Below, piece after piece: positions 11,733 through 22,018 of a stretch of DNA of 64,000 nucleotides (position 1 is the first letter of the stretch; every line of letters starts with the position of its first letter). Below the pieces are notes generated by a model. The model had not been told where the DNA came from. It made no database searches and saw only the letters and a program-made list of their open reading frames with translations. Source of the stretch: Pelodera strongyloides. Lineage: Eukaryota; Nematoda; Chromadorea; Rhabditida; Rhabditidae. A program made the translations under genes and the position numbers. The stretch lies in NCBI GenBank assembly GCA_036852015.1, contig JAANDG010000365.1:1-64000 (forward strand), given 5' to 3'.

Positions 11733-14700
11733 TTAAACGTCCTCTGGTGGGATCCACAAGTTCTAAAAATGTACTGTATTACAAAAGTACAATATAAAAA
11801 ATTAGCAAGGCAGACATCCAGCTAATACCAACACGTATAACTGGACTACTCCGTCACACTTAAACCCTTTCTCGCAGTAAAATACGCGTCCAAAGGCACG
11901 GATTTCGGAAGTCATGAATCAATAAATGCAATGTTGAACAATGAATATTAATTAGTTAAACATATTAATATAGACAAACGGACCAGGTGAAATAAAACCT
12001 TACCAATTTCGAACAAGCCGACGCCATCATGAAATACTTTGGGTTGAACGCCACCTAGAAATAATTCAATGAAGTTAGGACAACAATAATTTAGTGGTTA
12101 AAGGTCTCCGTTAAAGGCAGGCCCAGTATAAAAAGTTTTCCCCAATTCTACTGTGATAAAACTCCCAGTTTACCGAAACGTGGCTGCGAAAAGCGGTTTG
12201 CATAATATATAAATTCGCGTGATTTATTAGCGACGAAAGAAGGTCCCCAACTAGTTACAGTAGTCAGCACGCAAAAATAGCAACAACAAAAAAGGGTTTC
12301 TGCCGCCCAGCAGAAAGTTTCTGGACGCCGTGCAAACGGTTGAAAACCCAAAAGAATGCATTAAAATTGATTAAAACAACACCAAGAAGCAATTTACTAT
12401 GCACCACAGTGTACTTTGTACATATTACATATAAAACGCTTTTTTCAAGCTCAAACTGCGGTACATTTGCCTTCTTTTTCTTCCCCAATTTTGCATATTA
12501 TGAAAAACGGTTTTCGCAGCCATATTTGAGTATTCTGGGAGATTTATCACAGAAAAAATTGGGGAAAACTTATTGTACTTGGGCCTGAGCCTTTAAAGAC
12601 AACAACAAAGTAATAAGATAGCATAAAAGTAACATAATTAACAAAAATATGTTTGTACAAGTATGCGAAATGCTATAAGACTAATACTGAAGCACAAAGT
12701 GCATCAAAAATAAAGGGATAAAGAAGAGACAAACCTGTTGCAGAAAACCTTCGTGATCAGTCGGAATTGCACCAATCTTTTGTCCATTTTCAACACTCCA
12801 GCAGTGGATAATCCTACAAAATAAAGTCATTAGCTAAGGTAAAAAAAAACCTTTAGCGGACACACCAGCAACGATGAATGCCGTAAAACTGTCAATGTCT
12901 CTCTATAAGTTCAAGAAAGGTAATGATGTAACGTAAATTAAATAATATATTTAAAAAAAAAACAATACAATACTACGAAACTGTCTATAGATTTACGCAT
13001 AGTTGTAAGGTTAAGGTTAATAAATACAAATAAAATATAGATCAAAATGATAAATACAAACTACATACCCATCTGAGCTTCCACACATTACGTACAGTGA
13101 GTCGGGAGTGAACGTAGCGACAAGCGGCAATCGCTGAAACGGAAATTATTACAAAATAAATAATAATAATAATATGATCCACGCCAGGACTAAAATATAA
13201 TTATTGCAATTCCAAGAAAATCATAAGATAATGTTTAAAATAAAATAAAGAAAAAAAACTTGATGTCTGTCTGGCTTCACATTTTCACATTGTGTAGTAA
13301 TAGTAAAAATACTTGTATATTACATACTACATTACGAACTTGACTGTCAAAGGTAAAGTAAAATTCCCTTTCCTTTCACATAAGCCAACAAAACAATTAA
13401 AAAGGGCTCACACTGGTATTCAAGTGTCCCCTCAGTACGTGCTTCATTTGTCCAGTAAATGCATCAACGAGACGCATTAATTCACCATTGGTCATGACCA
13501 GGATGTATTTGCCTGAAACGAAATTAATGTTTTCAGATATACAACGTTTTCGTGTCATGGACAACACATAATAATCACTGCCAAATATGTATATACCCAG
13601 AGAAAAAAAGGAAAAGACAACGATAAAGCTGACGTACTAATGCGAACTTCTAACTAACAAGCAGCAGGAACACATAAAAGCATAAGTAAATTCCAACAAA
13701 AACACTTTTTAATTCAAATTCTACTGACAACATACATCCGTCTCCCATTTGGTCCCAACGAACATAATGCACTTATGCAAATTATCACTACTAAAAAAGG
13801 CAATTAAAGCGAAATGCTAGCCCCTTTGGAAAATTTGCATATGATAAGCAAATCCTATGTATCCTATGTTAATTTTGCACGATTGCTGTGGACGATCGTA
13901 CAAAATTAGCATAGGATACATAGGATTTGCCTATAATATGCTAATTTTCCAAAGAGGCTAGCACTTCGCTTTAACTTTTACAAATAGAAACCGTACCATC
14001 AGGAGAGAAACGCATATCCGTCCAATCGCAGTCAGGCTCTTGAGAGAAGTTGAACGTCGTAAACGGACCCTAAAAATAATAAAATAATAATAAAATATTA
14101 ATGAAAAGATAGTAAGATTCATAGTATCTCACAATTTAAAACGTAATTACGCGATAATAAATAAATTAAGAAAGTTTATAAGTAAATAAGATCGGGAACT
14201 ACGAAAATAAGAACTATACACTTATGGATGACAAAAAGTCAGTGAAGCTAGGATTTTTCGAAGTGCAATAAGTCAAAATAATGGAATATCCAAACACAAT
14301 TTTTTATAAATAAAGTTTTACCTTGTCGAATGACCGCAAGTCGTACAATTTAACACTTTGACTATTGATTCCTGCACCAAATATAAGACCATCGGGATCG
14401 AAAGATGCAACAGCCCGTGAGGCCACCTGCATTACACCCTGAAAGACAAAACATATTAGTCTGCCACTCATTGGAGAAAATAATAGAGTAACAGAAGCTA
14501 AATGAATAATAACCATACAAATGAACGCCTACAATGCATATTACGGTTGTTGGTAAACTAATTAACTAATGTTAGAAAGCACAAGTCAGAATATTCAATA
14601 AGGAAAATAATACATTAACAAAATCGAAAGAAACAGGCCACTACACACAACGTAAACAACCATAGATATACGCTAACTCTACTCTACGCAGTATAATATT

Positions 14701-16209
14701 GTGACACAATGTGTGACAAACAACTAGATTCACCAGTAAGTAAAGAATAAAAACAAGTGACTTTGACCACTTTGACAATGAATTTTACAGGAAATACAAT
14801 AAAATTAACCAAACCCATTACCTGACAATTGGGTGAGCGTAAATCCCAAAGACGAATTGTCTTATCCTCTGATCCACTCAGAAACATGTCCTCTTGAGGA
14901 GCCATGCACAGAGTCAACACACTGAACGACAATAACATATTTACAATAAATAACATCGAAATATAAAAACAGAAGAAGAATCAGTTGAATACGAAGTCCA
15001 AAGAATACGATGAGAAAACATACAGCGTGTGACATGACACCTGAGTAAGAGCACATAATCACAAAACTATAAAAGCTCAACAGCTGTGAAAAATAAGCAA
15101 ACAAAACTACCAACCGCTTCGTATGTCCAGGAAAATAGCGAATGTATTTATTGTCATGAAGGGACAGGTACCGAATCGTGTCTGAAAATGAAAAACTGTT
15201 CAAAAAGAAAGATTGATTCGAAAACGAGCAAACATTAATGATAAACAACCTTCAGGAAATTGGAATAGAACATAGAACTATAACTGGATATTACACTGCA
15301 TAATATAATCGTCTGATCTAATAGATAACAGACTAATATCCAAATGGAATGATATAACCAACCGTCAACTTTCGTGGAACAATGTATTCCGGTATTCGTG
15401 TTGTGCGTAAACCTGATTAGATCCACACCGTACTTTTTGCTGTTTACCTGGAAACAAGGGATTCAACACAGTTGCTACAGATACAGATTTCAGATTTCAG
15501 AGAACCATTAGGATATGTATATGCACAGCCGCAATTTTCCAATAATCTAAAAAAACCTGGGCATATCTACTTGTAAAAATGTCTATTCGTCTATTCTTGT
15601 TACAACGGGAATGCACATTTCTGCTATAACTTAGAATTGTACATTACATTACACATCAATGTTAGCACATAATAAAGCACTGACCGCTCGTTGTTTCGTT
15701 CCCTGCTGGCAATTGTAAATAGCAATTGAGTCGTCATCGCTCGAAGTCAGCATAAACTGTCCATCAGGAGTAAAATCTATCGAGTTGACGCGTAGTTGAT
15801 TATCCGAGAACGATTTCGCGCACACCATTCGACAAAGCTAAAAAAAAGGGGATGTAAGTTCGGCTTATGGGCATAATTGCATAATAAAACACCACACACA
15901 AAACGTCAACCTGGCGGGAATGCGGGAAAGACAATCATATATTTATCTATTTACAAATAGCAAGACTCCATTTCCATAAGAATTATAAGACCAAGCCTGA
16001 ACAAGTATGCAAGGGAAAATTTGGAGAAACAACAACCAAGTTCCATAGAAAACAACTTGTTTAACTAGATATCGCATGTATATTAAAATATTAAAATATA
16101 TTAAAATTAGACAGAGATAAAGCTGATATAATAAACTTACTGCATCGCCACTCATTCTAGACATCCCAGCGCCATTTTGTTCGTTTGGAAGAACGCCATT
16201 TGTTGACAT
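11733..16209 (-). CDS. WDR82: WDR82/Swd2-like WD40 protein, copy B
   Basis: Twelve exons encode 329 aa: 16141-16209, 15685-15837, 15363-15447, 15115-15181, 14822-14921, 14322-14438, 13997-14069, 13412-13512, 13069-13133, 12735-12813, 12004-12054, 11733-11762. It is closer to vertebrate WDR82 than copy A at several motifs: [35 protein letters not shown] and [11 protein letters not shown]. It ends NLWIPPEDV. Role: WD40 scaffold in Set1/COMPASS and transcription-termination phosphatase complexes. All junctions use GT-AG and keep frame. The ATG is 1 nt after TTTCAG, so it is probably trans-spliced. It lies 381 bp downstream of NDUFAF3 on the same strand, an operon-compatible gap. Introns 7 and 10 contain TTAA-flanked foldbacks. 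Confidence 0.95.
12115..12592. mobile_element. TTAA-flanked foldback MITE in WDR82-B intron 10
   Basis: The 478-bp element is flanked by TTAA at 12111-12114 and 12593-12596. The termini are AGGC...GGCCCA and its inverse, and long arms share AGTTTTCCCCAATT and CTGTGATAAA. The arms are imperfect, indicating age. It has no coding capacity; open frames inside are palindrome artefacts. Confidence 0.8.
13808..13970. mobile_element. TTAA-flanked foldback MITE in WDR82-B intron 7
   Basis: The 163-bp hairpin has TTAA on both sides (13804-13807, 13971-13974). It begins AGCGAAATGCTAGCC and ends with the inverse (GGCTAGCACTTCGCT). The arms share AATCCTATGTATCCTATG, leaving a loop of only about 25 bp. 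The first six bases, AGCGAA, are shared with the AGCGAAATACCGG elements elsewhere in the window. Confidence 0.85.
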
Positions 16210-16590
16210 TCTGAAATAGTAAATGTTTATTAAACCTAAGAAAAATACACAAATCAAATAATTTTAAAACAGAGAAAGAAATAATGAGCCGAAGATTGCA
16301 AACAATAAATATCAGGAAGAGCAAAGTCTCGCTTTTTTTCAATTAACCCGCATTTGGCAAAAAAAATATAATTAAATGAACAATCGAGCGAAAGCTAAAT
16401 GTGAAGTTAAATATAAAACAAAGATGGATATGGATAAAATTGGATATAACAATAGCTACTTTAGAAAATATTCAGACACTAAAATAGACAACAATATTTT
16501 CAAAATTCAATAAGCAACATGATTACACTATGCCCTATCTACTACCTACTATCTACACTATAATAATGTGCAAAAATATTAGCAATTTAA

Positions 16591-17533
16591 CTACTCAATA
16601 CGTTTGTGATTATCATCACCGGATTCTAATTTTCGTGTTTCTTTTTTCTTCTCTTCACCGGAATCGATACCAAGGACTTTGGCTCTAATCTCATTCCAGT
16701 TGCCACTTCCGTCCCAAAGTTTCTTCGCGAGATCTTCAGTCTGATCCAGACTACTATCCAAACCCATAAGGAAAGGGCTCTCGTCAACCGTGTCCCAATT
16801 TCGAAGAAGATTCAAGGCTCGACCGTATTCAGCGTCAGTCACCACCATTTCATCCGGAGGATAGAGAGCAGCACCAACATACCTATAGTACACCTCAATA
16901 TGTTTCTATCATAACTTTAGAAGAATACTATTACTTTTAACTGAAATACATCACAGACATTAGTTCAAGAATGGGCTCCTATTCATGCAAATAAAAAAGA
17001 AAAGCGCACCTCCCCTCAGCGTTAAGGAAGTTAAAGGTAGCAATGGCGTCTTCAGTGTCCATAATTTCCAGTCCGATCTTTTTCTCGCGTAGAAAGCCAG
17101 AAATCCTCTGACGTATGGGGTCAATATTCTTTTTGTCGCCAACACCAAGAACAAGAATATCGATCTTCGGTTCGAGCAAGGCGAATAAAGACAGTGATTC
17201 TGGAGTAATTTCCTCTGGTGTGAGGACTCTCCATGAAAGAACAGTCTTTGGGAACAGTGCAACAGGTCCGTATAAGAAGCTTCCGTCGATTAAACGAAAC
17301 CCGTAGCAAGAAAAGCCACGAACTCCAATCTGTTTCGCTTCCACCATTTCAGCAGATAGATACGAAACGCGAGATCGCTGCGTCATGTCCGAATCTCCAA
17401 GGGGGTTTATATGGTAGCCATCAAGAACTCCGGTATCAGCGCGATTGGAGGGCTCAGATCCTTTAGAGGACGCCAGTCGAACAAGCTGAAAGCGGGGTGC
17501 AACCGCTCTCACAAACAAAGATATCCGATTCAT
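16591..17533 (-). CDS. NDUFAF3: NDUFAF3-like complex I assembly factor (Mth938/DUF498 fold)
   Basis: Two exons (17010-17533, 16591-16882) encode 271 aa. I chose the ATG at 17533 because the upstream extension of the frame has no ATG; the next residues NRISLFVRAVAPRFQLVRLA look like a mitochondrial targeting peptide. NDUFAF3 helps assemble the Q-module of respiratory complex I in the matrix. Family features visible are the IGVRGFSCYGFRLIDGSFLY segment, a central ILVLGVGDK strand, and GLEIMDTEDAIATFNFLNAE followed, across the intron, by RYVGAALYPP. The C-terminal tail of about 80 aa is longer than in vertebrates and ends charged. A likely trans-splice acceptor (TTTTAG) lies 19 nt before the ATG. 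It is the first of three same-strand genes. Confidence 0.92.
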
Positions 17534-18039
17534 CAGCGGAGGACCCAATCAACTAAAAGAAGCCTAAAAATAGATTCCAACCAAACCGATAAAAAAATAA
17601 ACAAGCTGATGGGATAACCTTAGAAAACTGACAAGGAAGACATCATTTTGTGCTACACACCCTATTTAGTAAACAATATAAAGAAAGAAAGAAAGAAATG
17701 AGCAGTGAAGAACGAAAGAGGAACACACAAATCAAAAAAGTGGAAAAGTGGAAAAGAATAAATAAAAATAAGAGAAAAAGGAATAAACTTTCCGATAAGG
17801 AAAAAGTACGCGATACTCCACATGACCTTTTCTGGGAAATTTTCATAAAAATTCATGGTAATGACATGAGGCAATTGTTAAAAAAATGCAGAAACACTGC
17901 ATTATTCGTCACTTTACCTTTTAAAGGATTATAAAATATGCAGTAGCTTTCGCAAAAACACAATTAGTTCATATTAGCTCTGGCAGCGATCTAGAAATAT
18001 TGAGCTGTTTGTGACAACTGCAAGGAGACCAAGATTTTT
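17534..18039. other. Upstream flank of NDUFAF3
   Basis: A short spacer between NDUFAF3 and the left target duplication of the BEL element. A lysine-rich open frame at 17650-17934 has low-complexity composition and no family resemblance; I do not call it a gene. Confidence 0.4.
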
Positions 18040-18044
18040 GTTAT

Positions 18045-18333
18045 TATTGAGTAAAAATATATATTTATTAAGAATAAGAATAAGAACAATAAAAAGCCCC
18101 CAAAGAATGTAACGTTTCCTCTTGTTTATATGTGTTTGTCTATGTCAAATTAAATATCTTTCTCACATTAAAAATATATTAAAGAAGGCTAGAAACTCAT
18201 GAAAAAGTTGTAATTATTTGATATTACATTTCTATCCAATATTAAATTTCTCACGCTTAATGTCATAAAAATCATGCAAAGACAAAGAAAAGAAATTAGA
18301 ATAATAAATTAAAGTAAGTCCAGTTGGACTACA
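18045..18333 (-). repeat. 3' LTR of the BEL element
   Basis: 289 bp. In element sense it begins TGTAGTCCAACTGG and ends TTTTACTCAATA. The boundaries are set by the GTTAT target duplication and by the primer site abutting the other LTR. The sequence on its internal side (CTTGCCCGCCCCGGAG in element sense) is not the purine tract usually found there. Confidence 0.92.
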
Positions 18334-18376
18334 CTCCGGGGCGGGCAAGATATAAATATGTTATACATCAACTTAA

Positions 18377-18819
18377 AGGAGGAGGCTCACGATATCTAAG
18401 TGTATGATTTCTTTCTTCTTATCGATAGATGATGGTATTTGCTTCCAAGAAACATGCCTTATGAAGCACAAGCTTTTAAATAGAAGGAATAAAACAATAT
18501 AGTCCTTAGCATTCTATCAAAATTCTGTACCATAGTCTTTGTAATTGTGTGTGTCCCGAGGATATTTGGAGGACTCAAAATAAGAAAATAAGGGCGCAAC
18601 TATAGCTAGATACCCCCGGGACACATGCAATAAGAGCCAGATACCCTCGGGACATAAAGCCTACGGTAAAGAACTTTGATAAAATTCTAAGCATTACATT
18701 GATTTACTCCTTCTGATTAAAAGCTTTTGCTCCACAAGGCATGTTTATTGGAATTAAATACCACCATCTATCGATAAAAAGAAGGAAATCGTACACTTAG
18801 ATCTCGTGAGCCTCCTCCT
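18377..18819. mobile_element. TTAA-flanked MITE inserted in the BEL element
   Basis: 443 bp between TTAA copies at 18373-18376 and 18820-18823. The ends AGGAGGAGGCTCACGA and its inverse are followed inward by arms sharing CATCTATCGATA and AGGCATGTTT. The centre has a GTCCCGAGG / CCCCGGGAC motif. It lies 25 bp beyond the env stop codon and before the 3' LTR, so it either entered after integration or was carried along. Confidence 0.88.
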
Positions 18820-18844
18820 TTAAGAGTTTTAATTAATTCATTCA

Positions 18845-21800
18845 CTAGTTTATTTTCTTGACTAGGGTGAATTGTTTGAGAGAATGATAAAGTGGTAAGC
18901 TAAATAACATTACAATAAATATAATAAATATTACATAGTAATTAACAATACTATTAAATATTTCGGTCGCTCTAGAGACAATCGCTTCTAAACTGGGTGA
19001 GGAGAACTCGGGAATGAAACTATGTGCGCCTGCTCTTTTGTAATTGAAGTCGATGTTGTTTTCTCCAGCCTTGAGGGTACCAGTAATCATAACCTCTTTC
19101 CGTTGTCCGTTCTGGTTGTACGTGCATTTTTCGTTAATGGAGGGCTCATCGAAGTGGAACTTGTGTGTTGTCGTCGTCCTGTTCGTTTCGCATTCCACAA
19201 TTCTTGTTGTCTTCGTGCATCGCAATTGTATCCGCACATTCCTTGTTGATTCACATGTGATTGCGATGTCGGCTCCGGCGGCGCAGCTGTAGCATCCAAT
19301 AAGTGGTCCGATGGTAATGTTTGTGTTCACTTGGTGGGCGATGCTGATAACCATTGAGTTGAAGAAAAGACGTAATTCGGCAGAGCTGTCGATATTGGTG
19401 ATCGCTGTGATTGTCCCATTGGAATTTCTGATGATGTAAGCGTCCTGTTTGATGGGTAGGGTTCCTTTTCCGTAGAAATTTTTAATATCTCCCGTGGTGC
19501 AGTCGCATGATGCTGAATAATCGTCTAAGCGGCATTTGCAGACGTCGGCAGAGTAGGAACAGTTCATGGAGTGGGCTTCTTCCAAGCTTGAGCATTGTAG
19601 TTGTCCTACGAATCCTGGTAGTGGTTGGTTGGTCGGGGAGGCGGTAGTCTGAGTTGTTTTACCATGTTCGTCTTCCACGTAGGTTTGTTGTAGAGCCGGT
19701 ATATTTGGGATGGATGACGATATAAGTTGGAGTGTGATATTGAGTTCCGGGATGTTATGAGTTATACCAGGTGGTAATTTGATGGTGAAGTACTGCTCGG
19801 AATGGGAAGAGGTGAAGTTGATTGCAACTGTAACGGTAGTTTTCCATGTAGAACATCGGAAGACAGAGTAGACGGTCGGCTCCAAGGGTACGGCGTAGTG
19901 TCTGTAGAAGACGCAGCTGGAGGAACATAGGATACATCCACCACAAGTTAAACATCCGCAAGATGGATGGCAGAATGAGTAACCGGGGCTACGTACCGCT
20001 GAGGAGCTGAATTCCTTCACTGTCGTGCTTGTATTCATCGTTTCACAGAAGTCATCCTTGCAGCTTCCAGCGTGTGCACATCGGTGAGAAGAGTCGACCT
20101 CGAAGCTGTGTGATCGAGTGAAATACATAATCTCTTTACTGCAGGATTGTTGTATTGATTGGATGTTGAATTCGAATTGTCCGAGATTCTGGTTGGGGTC
20201 GCCTAGTTGTAGACACGAAGAATCCTTGGCCGGGAGGGAGACGGAAGCTGTGCCTCGAAGAGTGCATTGAGGTTGAGCGTTGTCGTCCGAGGCGAGGCAT
20301 TGTACTGTGGATCCGGTAATAACGGAGTTTATGGCACAGTCGCCGAGCGTGTAGTGTGGAGTCGTAACGAGAAGGAGTATAATTGTTGCTAGTGGTTTCC
20401 ATGTTCGAGGTGGGCTGGGTGATCGGTTGAGGCATGTTTGGCTGGCGTAGTGGAGAAGCTTGAGGAAGAGTCGGGTCGGCAGGAGAGAGATGATGAGTAG
20501 ATAGTGTAGTGTTTTTGTGCAGCAGGTGATGAGTACCGTTACTGAACAGCCAATAGTTATGATAATGGTAGCGAGTAGAAGATCCAGTTTTGTCCAGCAG
20601 TCGAAGTAGGTGAAACACCATTGACAATTGGAACATCGTGGAGGCTGACATTGTATTGTGTGTTCATCAAAGTGGGCTCCGAGTTTGAAGACGGTGACGG
20701 TGACGATGTGTTGATCCATGGGAGAGAAGAGATGTGTTGGTATCGGAAAGGTCGAAGAAGCGTATCCAACAGAGGACATCACGCAGTTATCGTGGGTAGT
20801 GCAGACTTGGATGGTTGAAATTGCTTCAGAGCAAGTTGTGTGGATTTGGAGGTGTTCATTACAAATGATATTGCAGTCATGTTGGTCGGCATCGGGAAGG
20901 TTGGTGAAGTAGATGAATTGATATTGACCCCAGGCAAAGATAGGGATCTCAGGAAGGGAATCGTCGCCTGTTTGTAGTAGTGCTTGAGGAGATTCGAAGA
21001 AGCAGAAGTAGGTTGCATTCGGTGAGCAGGGATGGTACGTGCAAAATTGTTCGGTCCCGCGGGTAATGTTTGAAGTTACGGTCTGGAGGCGGATAATGTT
21101 GGTCGTCAGTTCGTCGATGCACAGTGCGTCGTCAGCTGCAGAAACTTCGGCGAATCGCATTTTCAGAGACTCAACGGGATGAAGTGTCTTGTCGAAGAGC
21201 TCAATTGTTGTGAATGTTCCAGTACGTACTGCAGGGCATTTCGTCGTATTTTGAAGCGAGCAGATTTGTGTGGGCAATAGTGTTTGAAGTAGACGGTGGA
21301 TGGTGCTGTTGCTTGATGACGAGCGGTGTATTCCATTGTAGTGAAGACGTCCATTTGCCCAAGGGGGACAGGAACAGTCGTCCCATTTTGATGAGCATAT
21401 GTGGCGGTTGTTGATCCTCGGTTTTGAAATCGACGGTGATTTTTCTCCGAATGTGCATTGGAAGTGTAGCCTGCAGTTTAATTTTTCTTGATTGCTTCCA
21501 AAGACAATGCCTGAGTCTGAGCATGGAGTAAACCAGTGAATTCTGTCAGTATCTCCGCAGGTCGGTATCGTTTCCATTTTTGTCTGGGGAAGTAGTTGTG
21601 GAAGTGTTGTCGTTGTTGTGGTGAGATAGGTTGTTGTCGGTGTTGTCACGGGAACGTGTGTTAGGATGGTACACGAGGTCGATGTGGTGAGTGTCAGCAG
21701 TAGAGTAACAACTGTGAGTAAGGATCGTGTATGTGAGCGGAGTTTCATGGGATGAGTTGATCCAATTGCCGGTTGTGGGGTTTGTCCAGTGTGTGTTTCT

Positions 21801-22018
21801 GGGGTGTTTGCTGTTGTGGATGTACTGGTTCGCGGAACATTGTCGATTTCGGATTGAATTTCCAAGGGTATCAGCTCGTTGAATGGGCGTAGAAGTTGTT
21901 TGTTGTTGATAGATACCAGAGCAGTGCCTGTAGATGGTGTGTAAAACAAGCACTGTATTTGGCACCAGTGTTCAGTGTGCAGTCGAACGCGGTGTGTCCT
22001 TCGTGACAGAATGGGCAT
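18845..22018 (-). CDS. env: Env-like glycoprotein ORF (phlebovirus Gn/Gc type) with a short pol C-terminal remnant
   Basis: An intact 1057-codon ORF. Residues ~35-55 (LLRPFNELIPLEI) look like the end of Pao-type pol (DUF5641 region), so the first ~90 residues are residue of pol rather than env. A second Met at residue 91 precedes a hydrophobic stretch (LLTVVTLLLTLTTS) that suits a signal peptide; this is the probable env start. A Gn-like, Cys- and N-glycosylation-rich ectodomain follows. A membrane segment lies at about 478-500, an internal signal-like segment at 542-557, then a Gc-like part with a dense Cys cluster at about 678-702, where class II fusion loops lie. A membrane anchor is at about 1015-1040, with a short tail. 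No internal stop or frameshift was seen. Family assignment rests on layout and Cys pattern. Confidence 0.82.
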   Translation of the reverse strand: MPILSRRTHRVRLHTEHWCQIQCLFYTPSTGTALVSINNKQLLRPFNELIPLEIQSEIDNVPRTSTSTTANTPETHTGQTPQPAIGSTHPMKLRSHTRSLLTVVTLLLTLTTSTSCTILTHVPVTTPTTTYLTTTTTTLPQLLPQTKMETIPTCGDTDRIHWFTPCSDSGIVFGSNQEKLNCRLHFQCTFGEKSPSISKPRINNRHICSSKWDDCSCPPWANGRLHYNGIHRSSSSNSTIHRLLQTLLPTQICSLQNTTKCPAVRTGTFTTIELFDKTLHPVESLKMRFAEVSAADDALCIDELTTNIIRLQTVTSNITRGTEQFCTYHPCSPNATYFCFFESPQALLQTGDDSLPEIPIFAWGQYQFIYFTNLPDADQHDCNIICNEHLQIHTTCSEAISTIQVCTTHDNCVMSSVGYASSTFPIPTHLFSPMDQHIVTVTVFKLGAHFDEHTIQCQPPRCSNCQWCFTYFDCWTKLDLLLATIIITIGCSVTVLITCCTKTLHYLLIISLLPTRLFLKLLHYASQTCLNRSPSPPRTWKPLATIILLLVTTPHYTLGDCAINSVITGSTVQCLASDDNAQPQCTLRGTASVSLPAKDSSCLQLGDPNQNLGQFEFNIQSIQQSCSKEIMYFTRSHSFEVDSSHRCAHAGSCKDDFCETMNTSTTVKEFSSSAVRSPGYSFCHPSCGCLTCGGCILCSSSCVFYRHYAVPLEPTVYSVFRCSTWKTTVTVAINFTSSHSEQYFTIKLPPGITHNIPELNITLQLISSSIPNIPALQQTYVEDEHGKTTQTTASPTNQPLPGFVGQLQCSSLEEAHSMNCSYSADVCKCRLDDYSASCDCTTGDIKNFYGKGTLPIKQDAYIIRNSNGTITAITNIDSSAELRLFFNSMVISIAHQVNTNITIGPLIGCYSCAAGADIAITCESTRNVRIQLRCTKTTRIVECETNRTTTTHKFHFDEPSINEKCTYNQNGQRKEVMITGTLKAGENNIDFNYKRAGAHSFIPEFSSPSLEAIVSRATEIFNSIVNYYVIFIIFIVMLFSLPLYHSLKQFTLVKKIN

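Noticed and set aside
17650..17934. Lysine-rich 94-codon frame
   Set aside because: Low-complexity AT-rich composition, no family resemblance, no splice or trans-splice context.
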